DNA from: CAYFVR01 sp964346545
Lineage (GTDB): Bacteria; Desulfobacterota; Desulfobacteria; Desulfobacterales; Desulfococcaceae
Reading direction: 5' to 3'
NCBI GenBank assembly: GCA_964346545.1
Contig: CAYFVR010000167.1
Span: forward strand, 1 to 10,528
Length of the DNA: 10,528 bases
The notes under the pieces were generated by a model. That model searched no databases. It worked only from the letters and a program-made list of their open reading frames with translations, and had not been told where the DNA came from. Below, piece by piece: positions 6,636 to 10,528 of the stretch (position 1 is its first letter; each line of letters begins with the position of its first letter). The position numbers and the translations under genes are program-made.

Positions 6636-7265
6636 ATGACGGAAAACGTGTGGCAATATCTCATCTCGGGGACGGTTTTCGGCCTCAGCGCCGGCTTTTC
6701 CCCGGGGCCGCTGACGGCCCTGGTGATTTCCGAAACCCTGAAGCACGACGCCGCGGAAGGCGCGAAAATCGCCATGGCCCCGCTGATCACCGATCCGCCC
6801 ATCATCGTCGCCGGCGTCTGGGCCGTGTCGCTGGCGGCGGGGGCCTCCTGGGCGCTGGGACTGATCGCTCTGGTCGGCGGCGGATACCTGGCCCGGCTGG
6901 GATGGGAAAGCCTGCGCTTCCGAGGCGTTTCCGCCGAAACCGAAACCGTTCCGCCCCGGTCGCTCCGCCGGGGCATCATCGCCAACCTCCTCAACCCGAA
7001 TCCCTACCTGTTCTGGGGAACGGTCGGGGGGCCGTTGCTGGCCCAGGCGCTTTCCCGCTCCCCGGCCGCCGCCGCGCTGTTTCTGGTTCCTTTTTACGGA
7101 CTGCTCGTGGGCGTCAAGGTGGGCATCGCCGCCGTCGTGGGCCGCTCCCGCCGCTTCCTGAAAAGCCGGGTTTACGTCTGGATCAACCGGGGATTGGGGA
7201 TGGTTCTTTGGGTTTTTGCGGCCCTGTTTCTCTGGGAGGGGATACAGCGGTTGATGGGGGAGTAG
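6636..7265 (+). CDS. LysE/RhtB-family amino acid exporter
   Basis: A 209-residue inner-membrane protein with about six hydrophobic helices. The family mark GFSPGPLTALVI sits in the first helix (Pro23-Gly24-Pro25), and NLLNPNPYLFWGTVGGP, the conserved centre of LysE-type translocators, lies in the second half. Family members export amino acids or similar small metabolites using the proton gradient; the substrate cannot be told. The ATG at 6636 follows CGGAGG by 4 bases. It is a single-gene unit, divergent from the cytochrome operon, with no regulator of the LysG type beside it. Codon use and GC content are like the neighbours. Confidence 0.9.
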   Translation: MTENVWQYLISGTVFGLSAGFSPGPLTALVISETLKHDAAEGAKIAMAPLITDPPIIVAGVWAVSLAAGASWALGLIALVGGGYLARLGWESLRFRGVSAETETVPPRSLRRGIIANLLNPNPYLFWGTVGGPLLAQALSRSPAAAALFLVPFYGLLVGVKVGIAAVVGRSRRFLKSRVYVWINRGLGMVLWVFAALFLWEGIQRLMGE

Positions 7266-7333
7266 GATTTTTTTTGAAAATTGAAATGCAGTCCGCCCTC
7301 CGCGCCGGGGAATAAATCCCCCGGCCAAATCCG

Positions 7334-7355
7334 AAAAAGCCCGCTGAAGCGGGCT
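7334..7355 (-). terminator. Rho-independent terminator of the MarR gene
   Basis: A perfect 7-bp stem AGCCCGC/GCGGGCT with a four-base loop at 7338-7355. On the minus strand it is followed by a T run (7337-7334), so it ends transcription of the MarR gene about 100 bases after its stop. On the plus strand the exporter gene reaches it 72 bases after its stop, but no T run follows there, so it works less well for that gene. Confidence 0.7.
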
Positions 7356-7457
7356 CCCATCGCCCCTTGAATTCCAGTGGCTTGAGCGGCCTTTCGGACG
7401 CTTTCGGGGATGAGCCAGGGGATTATTTCTCTGGCGGTAAGGGCGGTATGTTCATGA

Positions 7458-7913
7458 TTACAAATCGCCTTCGTCGGTTTTTTTCATGTCCTTCAAAACT
7501 CCGGAGAACGTTTCCAGCCGCTCCGCCATTTCTCCCAGCGCCGTTTCCCCAACCTGCGCGACGAACAGCCGATCCAGCTCGGCCAACGCCGATCGGGCGC
7601 TCGACATGAGACGTTCGCCCTTTTCGGTGAAAAGAATCTGCTTCTGCTTGCCGGGGCCTTCCGCCTGTTCCAGATAGCCGGCCCGGCAAAGCTCCTTGAC
7701 CGTTTTGGTCACCATCTGCCGGGAGACGTGAAGGTTTCGGGCGATCTCGGCCCCATAATTGATGCCGCAATCCAGGGCGCCGAGGAAATGAAGCAAAGAA
7801 GGGGAGATGCCGTCGAAGCCCTCCCGGCGCAGGTATTCCGCCACGTACTCGGTGAACCGATCGTGGAGTTCGGCGGAGGCGAATAGCAGCCGAAGAGACT
7901 GGCTGTCCGCCAT
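7458..7913 (-). CDS. MarR-family transcriptional repressor
   Basis: A 151-residue winged-helix DNA-binding protein. The recognition region is GAEIARNLHVSRQMVTKTVKEL (about residues 54-75), followed by the wing LEQAEGPGKQKQILFTEKG (81-99) and a C-terminal dimerisation helix, the standard MarR layout at normal length. MarR proteins are dimers that repress a neighbouring operon until a small, often phenolic or lipophilic, ligand binds. The start at Met-Ala-Asp-Ser (7913) is preferred by domain length; no clear ribosome binding site precedes it. A longer start at 7946 would place the first operator inside the gene. It is divergent from the membrane protein/SRPBCC pair, and the shared control region holds two matching operators. 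Confidence 0.88.
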   Translation of the reverse strand: MADSQSLRLLFASAELHDRFTEYVAEYLRREGFDGISPSLLHFLGALDCGINYGAEIARNLHVSRQMVTKTVKELCRAGYLEQAEGPGKQKQILFTEKGERLMSSARSALAELDRLFVAQVGETALGEMAERLETFSGVLKDMKKTDEGDL

Positions 7914-7928
7914 GGGAGCGGTTTTTTT

Positions 7929-7945
7929 TGTAAACCGAGTTGACA
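7929..7945. promoter_or_regulatory. MarR operator O1
   Basis: TGTAAACCGAGTTGACA is an imperfect dyad (TGT.AAC...GTT.ACA, 12 of 17 positions symmetric). It overlaps the predicted -35 box of the forward operon and lies just upstream of the MarR gene, so binding there could repress both directions. Confidence 0.6.
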
Positions 7946-7967
7946 TATGCGGGAGCCGGCCTATCCT
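7940..7967 (+). promoter_or_regulatory. Promoter of the membrane protein/SRPBCC operon
   Basis: A consensus -35 box TTGACA (7940-7945), 16-base spacer and -10 box TATCCT (7962-7967). The start point would fall near 7974, at the first bases of operator O2 and about 38 bases before the ATG at 8012. Confidence 0.5.
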
Positions 7968-7973
7968 ATTCCA

Positions 7974-7990
7974 TGTCAACCTGGTTTACA
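7974..7990. promoter_or_regulatory. MarR operator O2
   Basis: TGTCAACCTGGTTTACA is nearly the reverse complement of O1 (15 of 17 bases) and has the same internal dyad. Its centre is 45 bases from that of O1. It covers the predicted transcription start of the forward operon, so together O1 and O2 bracket the promoter. Confidence 0.6.
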
Positions 7991-8011
7991 ACAATACGGC
8001 TGGAGGTTGCC

Positions 8012-8160
8012 ATGAATCCTTCTCGTTCGTTGCGGATTGCGCTGTTGGGGAATGCCGCCTTTTCCAGTTTTTGCGGTCTGGGGATGCTTGTATGGCCTGA
8101 ATTTGTCGATCGGCTGCTGGGGATCGAAGCGCCTTGGCTTTGGTCTTGGATCGGCGTCGG
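8012..8160 (+). CDS. Small membrane protein, 5' part only (cut by assembly gap)
   Basis: The first 49 codons of a gene that runs into the second gap. The product begins MNPSRSLRIALLGNAAFSS and continues with a hydrophobic helix (about residues 8-27) and a second starting at WLWSWIGV. I recognise it only as the type of short integral membrane protein of unknown function often encoded beside SRPBCC-fold proteins. TGGAGG five bases before the ATG sets the start. The gene follows the MarR-bracketed promoter directly and is the first gene of the regulated operon. Confidence 0.6.
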
Positions 8161-8260
8161 NNNNNNNNNNNNNNNNNNNNNNNNNNNNNNNNNNNNNNNN
8201 NNNNNNNNNNNNNNNNNNNNNNNNNNNNNNNNNNNNNNNNNNNNNNNNNNNNNNNNNNNN
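8161..8260. other. Assembly gap (100 N) in the MarR-regulated operon
   Basis: Exactly 100 undetermined bases, a placeholder for an unknown length. It hides the end of the membrane protein gene and the start of the SRPBCC gene. The frames on each side differ, as expected for two genes. Confidence 0.97.
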
Positions 8261-8538
8261 GACGGTCGTTTACGGTGCGCTTTGTCTCCGAGGAACCGGA
8301 TTTTCCCTTCCCCGCCCGCACGATGGTCGGGGGTTGGCAGGTGGAATCGGTCGGCGCGGGGTCGGAGGTGACGGTGTGGTGGGAGCTGGACCCGAAGCCA
8401 CGTTTTTTGGCGCCGGTCCTGTTGCCGGTTTTGGCCTTTGGGGCGGATCGGGATTTCGCGGGGGTGATTCGGCGGATGTCCGAGGACGCGACGGGCCGGA
8501 AGCGGGTTGGAGTTCGACTTTTGCCGCGTTTTTGTTGA
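8261..8538 (+). CDS. SRPBCC-fold (polyketide cyclase/START-like) protein, 3' part only
   Basis: The last 91 residues of a protein read in the frame whose first full codon is 8263, ending at TGA 8536-8538. The segment has alternating beta strands (FTVRFVSEEP, MVGGWQVESVG, SEVTVWWELDP) and then a long terminal helix (DRDFAGVIRRMSEDATG). This is the end of the helix-grip SRPBCC fold, which binds hydrophobic ligands. The gap hides roughly its first third to half. Next to a MarR repressor it may bind or process the same lipophilic ligand (inference). Family assignment is from strand/helix pattern and motif resemblance only. Confidence 0.6.
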
Positions 8539-8891
8539 CGGCGGGGGAGTTCTTGGTTCCGGCGTTTACGGAGAAGCCAAGCCCGATTTGGCTTTGATTC
8601 CGAGGCCCACGCTTGATTCCGAGCGGATCGCCAATTCCACCTGGGTGACCGGGGTGGGGATTGGCGGCCGCTCTTTTTTTTGGATGGGAGCGAAAAGGCT
8701 TCGGCCAACGAGATCTTTTGGTATCCTGAATGGGAAGGTGGATGGTATTAGGAATAAGGGCGTAGGTTCCAAGCACCCATTCCGGGTTTTGGCCTCGCAT
8801 GGAGATGGAAATCGGCCGATGCCCCCGCAGTCGGCAACTCCGGCCGCCGGGGAAACCCGATGACCCAAAAGGGTGGAAATGGGAGGATTCA
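8539..8891 (+). other. 353-base stretch without a recognisable gene; structured leader before EACC1
   Basis: No open frame here has a convincing start or family. The last 90 bases hold short symmetric elements on the EACC1 leader: a 10-bp palindrome ATCGGCCGAT (8811-8820), a CGGG-GAAA-CCCG hairpin with a GNRA loop (8848-8859) and an ACCC-AAAA-GGGT hairpin (8863-8874), the latter six bases before the EACC1 ribosome binding site. This may be a structured 5' leader. No terminator for the SRPBCC gene was found. Confidence 0.4.
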
Positions 8892-9227
8892 ATGACGGAA
8901 GAACGCTACATCATTCGGTTTGAAGACGCCTCGGCGGCGGAGGCGTCGGCCTACGCGGACGAACTGCGGCATCGGTTGCTGGACGAAAGCGAGGACATCC
9001 AGGCGGAAATTCGGAGGGAGGACCCCAACAAGCAGGATTTTGGGGCGATTTTGGAGATTGTGCTGGGCAGCTCGGCGGTGGTCAGTATGGTGGGCGCTCT
9101 CAAAATTTGGTTGAAGAAACGGAACACAGCAACGATCTCGATTCAGACCCAGGACGGCAAGATGATTGCGAAAAACCTGAACGAAAAGGATGTCGCCAAG
9201 CTGGCGGAAAAATTCCTGGATCGGTAA
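8892..9227 (+). CDS. EACC1-like small membrane-associated protein of conflict systems
   Basis: A 111-residue protein: an N-terminal alpha/beta part with an acidic helix (residues 1-45), a hydrophobic helix GAILEIVLGSSAVVSMVGAL at 51-70 followed by basic WLKKR, then a small beta unit ending in a turn (TISIQTQDGKMI) and a final helix (DVAKLAEKFL). This order, helix-KKR-strand-turn 'DG'-strand-helix, matches effector-associated constant component 1 (EACC1), described in NTP-dependent ternary conflict systems where it accompanies variable effector proteins such as TIR, caspase or trypsin types. GGGAGG lies five bases before the ATG. A TIR gene follows about 500 bases downstream on the same strand, with a reverse-strand gene inserted between. 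The assignment rests on pattern, not on a profile search. Confidence 0.6.
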   Translation: MTEERYIIRFEDASAAEASAYADELRHRLLDESEDIQAEIRREDPNKQDFGAILEIVLGSSAVVSMVGALKIWLKKRNTATISIQTQDGKMIAKNLNEKDVAKLAEKFLDR

Positions 9228-9230
9228 AGA

Positions 9231-9473
9231 TCAACTTCCGAAATCATCCGGATTTCCTCTCAGTCCATTCACAATGTCTTCGGAATCTTGGCCTTCCAAG
9301 TGAGACAGATGTCCGACGAAGGATCTCAATTTTCGCGGCGCTCTCTTGTTTTTCCGCAAAACGACCTCAGTGCCCTCGATCCCAAATTCGATTTCATCCC
9401 CAGGATGAATTTCCAGAAAGCGGATCACCGAATCCGGAACCTGGATTAGTCCATTCTCCGCCAATTTGGGCAT
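9231..9473 (-). CDS. SpoVT-AbrB-domain DNA-binding protein (VapB/MazE-type antitoxin), no toxin partner
   Basis: An 80-residue protein whose first 42 residues are a swapped-hairpin AbrB domain: NGLIQVPDSVIRFLEIHPGD followed by EIEFGIEGTEVVLRK, matching the usual GxxxIPxxhRxxLxhxxGDxhxhxhxxxxhhL pattern. The tail contains GLRGNPDDF. Such proteins are antitoxins of PIN or MazF toxins, or stand-alone regulators. GGAGGG lies just before the ATG. The expected downstream toxin is missing: three bases after its stop the EACC1 gene ends on the opposite strand. An AT-rich palindrome TTGAATTCAA at 9522-9531 upstream could be its own operator. It splits EACC1 from the TIR gene, suggesting later insertion. 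Confidence 0.8.
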   Translation of the reverse strand: MPKLAENGLIQVPDSVIRFLEIHPGDEIEFGIEGTEVVLRKNKRAPRKLRSFVGHLSHLEGQDSEDIVNGLRGNPDDFGS

Positions 9474-9521
9474 GTTCCCTCCGGATGATCGGCAAGCAAA
9501 AAAGCCAACCTGATAATTGAT

Positions 9522-9531
9522 TTGAATTCAA
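9522..9531. promoter_or_regulatory. AT-rich palindrome upstream of the AbrB-type gene
   Basis: A perfect 10-bp dyad TTGAATTCAA, overlapping a second inverted pair AATTGA (9515-9520)/TCAATT (9528-9533). It lies about 50 bases before the ATG of the AbrB-type gene, a plausible position for autoregulation by this family, which favours AT-rich symmetric sites. No clear -10/-35 pair was found. Confidence 0.3.
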
Positions 9532-9726
9532 TTTTAAGATAGCCTTTGCTTACGTTTTCCGCAAGTTTGAAATGGCTGGCCGGCGAGGCCGTTGCTTTGG
9601 ATGGCCCTCGACATCCTCTTGTGAGCGTCCCAACCCAAAATGGCTGGCACATATTACGTTGGTTTCTTTTGATGAAGTCCGTTCCCACCTATTTCATGGC
9701 CCATCTTCCCGGAGCCCCAGCAACCA

Positions 9727-10098
9727 ATGAGTCCCCAAATTTTCATCAGCCACGCCGACTCCGACAAAGAAATCGCCCTTCGCCTGTACGACGACCTGAG
9801 CCAAGCCGGATTGTCGCCCTGGATGGCGAAAAAAAACCTGCTGTCCGGCCAAAATCGCCAGAACGCGATCAAAAAGGCCATCCGGGAGAGCCAGTGTTTT
9901 TTGGCGCTGCTTTCCGAAGATTCGATTTCCAAACGCGGGCAGGTGCAGCGGGAATTCAAGATCGCCAAGGATTTCCAGAATGAACATCCGGCGGATGGGA
10001 TATTCATCATTCCGGTTCGGGTCGAGGACTGCGAGGCGGCCGATCCGGCACAACAATTACAAAAATGCACCGGTGGATGGCCGTGCGTGGGTGGATGA
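9727..10098 (+). CDS. TIR-domain protein, truncated by a frameshifting junction
   Basis: A 123-residue frame holding an almost complete bacterial TIR domain: QIFISHADSDKEIALRLYDD (residues 4-23), GLSPWMAKKNLLSGQ (28-42, BB loop), ESQCFLALLSEDS (54-66), GQVQREFKIAKDF (71-83) with Glu76 at the place of the NADase catalytic glutamate, and FIIPVRVEDC (93-102). Bacterial TIR domains in defence cleave NAD+ or make signal nucleotides. After about residue 107 the protein leaves the domain and reads 16 residues of another gene's sequence in the wrong frame before a TGA. The expected C-terminal extension, an FGE-type domain, survives only as a stub in frame +2. The ATG has only a weak GGAG 12 bases upstream. 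The gene is best read as a deletion remnant, though the TIR domain itself may fold. Confidence 0.8.
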   Translation: MSPQIFISHADSDKEIALRLYDDLSQAGLSPWMAKKNLLSGQNRQNAIKKAIRESQCFLALLSEDSISKRGQVQREFKIAKDFQNEHPADGIFIIPVRVEDCEAADPAQQLQKCTGGWPCVGG

Positions 10099-10261
10099 TC
10101 CGCGCGGCCCGAACCGGGTGCTCCGGGGCGGCTCCTGGACCTACGACGCCGGGCTTTGCCGCTCGGCGGCCCGGGACCCCAGGACGCCCGACGGGCGGTT
10201 CGTCAGCCGGGGCTTCCGGGTCCTCGCAGTCCGGTGGACAAGTTCAGGCCCAGGTGACTAG
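10049..10261 (+). pseudogene. C-terminal stub of an FGE-sulfatase/C-type-lectin domain, possible DGR variable region
   Basis: In a frame shifted from the TIR gene, 70 residues up to TAG 10259-10261 read NNYKNAPVDGRAWVDDPRG, then NRVLRGGSW, CRSAAR, TPDGR and RGFRVLAVR. This is the C-terminal end of the formylglycine-generating-enzyme (SUMF1) fold; the first two thirds, including the NVWEW region, are absent. No start codon or ribosome binding site belongs to it, so it is a broken 3' end that likely belonged to a TIR-FGE fusion. Between GGSW and GFRV many codons are of NNC type (ACC, TAC, GAC, GCC, TTC, GTC, AGC), the trace expected if template AAC codons were adenine-mutagenised in a diversity-generating retroelement. 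This last point is inference. Confidence 0.65.
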
Positions 10262-10290
10262 CGGAGGCCGAAAATTGTTTTTTGCATTTC

Positions 10291-10450
10291 GTAGGGTGGG
10301 CAAAATCCCGCCACCGAACGTCATTCCTGCCACGGAATTGACCGGGATTTTGCCCACCATGCCATGCGCTCAATTACATGCCATGGTGGGCAAAATGCCA
10401 ACCCAAACCGCGTTCATTGGCAACTCCCGGCGGCATTTTGCCCACCCTAC
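10291..10450. mobile_element. MITE-like element with 16-bp perfect terminal inverted repeats
   Basis: The 160-base unit begins GTAGGGTGGGCAAAAT (10291-10306) and ends with its exact reverse complement (10435-10450). Inside it, the core GGTGGGCAAAAT appears in alternating orientation at about 10295, 10347, 10385 and 10435, forming two further stems: a 16-bp pair at 10295-10310/10343-10358, and a 20-base pair with one mismatch at 10347-10366/10378-10397. No open frame of note. Target duplications are not evident. It lies 29 bases after the stub's stop codon. Confidence 0.75.
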
Positions 10451-10473
10451 ATGAACACGTCTCACGGTACGGT

Positions 10474-10528
10474 GTAGGGTGGGCAAAATCCCGCCACCGA
10501 ACGCCATTCCTGGCACGGAATTGACCGG
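10474..10528 (+). repeat. Start of a second copy of the MITE-like element
   Basis: The last 55 bases match 10291-10345 at 53 of 55 positions (differences at 10503 and 10515) in the same orientation. It starts 23 bases after the first element ends and runs off the window edge, indicating tandem or repeated insertion. Confidence 0.9.

Noticed and set aside
6393..7328. A 311-codon minus-strand frame opposite the LysE-type exporter
   Set aside because: Low-complexity product, no ribosome binding site, and it crosses the operon promoter region; the exporter on the plus strand is convincing.
8507..8863. A 118-codon plus-strand frame after the SRPBCC gene
   Set aside because: It overlaps the end of the SRPBCC frame, lacks a ribosome binding site, and shows no domain-like pattern.
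8800..8875. Resemblance to a cobalamin-type riboswitch (GGAAATCGG followed by CCCCCGCAGTCGG)
   Set aside because: Only short fragments resemble the cobalamin core; the expected B12-box and the overall pairing are not found, and the downstream EACC1 gene has no link to cobalamin.
9546..9983. A 145-codon plus-strand frame overlapping the start of the TIR gene
   Set aside because: It lies out of frame with the TIR motifs, and its second half is the shifted reading of the TIR domain.
10291..10528. A CRISPR array
   Set aside because: The repeated units alternate in orientation and have irregular spacing, and the ends are inverted repeats, which fits a MITE-like element, not direct repeats with equal spacers.

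Overview
The window looks like part of a scaffold from a strictly anaerobic, GC-rich, sulfate-reducer-like bacterium (Desulfobacterota, probably a Desulfobacterales relative). The evidence is a c3-type tetraheme cytochrome encoded with a NarI/DsrM-type cytochrome b, an HdrC-like iron-sulfur protein and a MetV-type methylene-tetrahydrofolate reductase C-terminal protein, next to an acetyl-CoA hydrolase/transferase-family gene. Taxonomy is inferred from gene content only. Two runs of exactly 100 N (2230-2329 and 8161-8260) look like scaffold gaps of unknown true length. Each interrupts genes, so apparent frameshifts across them mean nothing.

Layout. 1-1494 (+): end of an unrecognised gene, then a CoA-transferase, closed by a hairpin terminator. 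1601-3702 (-): a minimal nucleotidyltransferase (MNT) with its own strong predicted promoter, followed by an AAA ATPase with a C-terminal PD-(D/E)xK-like nuclease domain, broken by the first gap. 3908-6408 (-): the respiratory operon, read in the order cytochrome b, FeS protein, tetraheme cytochrome c, MetV, ending in a strong terminator. 6636-7265 (+): a LysE-family exporter. 7458-8538: a MarR repressor (-) divergent from a small membrane protein and an SRPBCC-fold protein (+), with two matching 17-bp operators in the shared control region and the second gap inside the forward pair. 8892-10261: a defence-like island containing an EACC1-like small membrane protein (+), a lone SpoVT-AbrB DNA-binding protein (-), a TIR-domain protein (+), and the C-terminal stub of a formylglycine-generating-enzyme (FGE/C-type-lectin) domain in a different frame. 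10291-10528: a MITE-like palindromic repeat and the start of a second copy.

How the genes fit together. The four-gene operon suggests a membrane module that passes electrons between a periplasmic cytochrome c3, the membrane and a cytoplasmic FeS protein, with MetV linking it to the methyl branch of the Wood-Ljungdahl pathway. The EACC1/TIR/FGE cluster resembles a broken NTP-dependent (ternary) conflict system. The FGE stub has the sequence habit of a variable region of a diversity-generating retroelement, but no reverse transcriptase or template repeat is in the window. The MarR cluster is a self-contained regulated unit, probably controlled by a small ligand.
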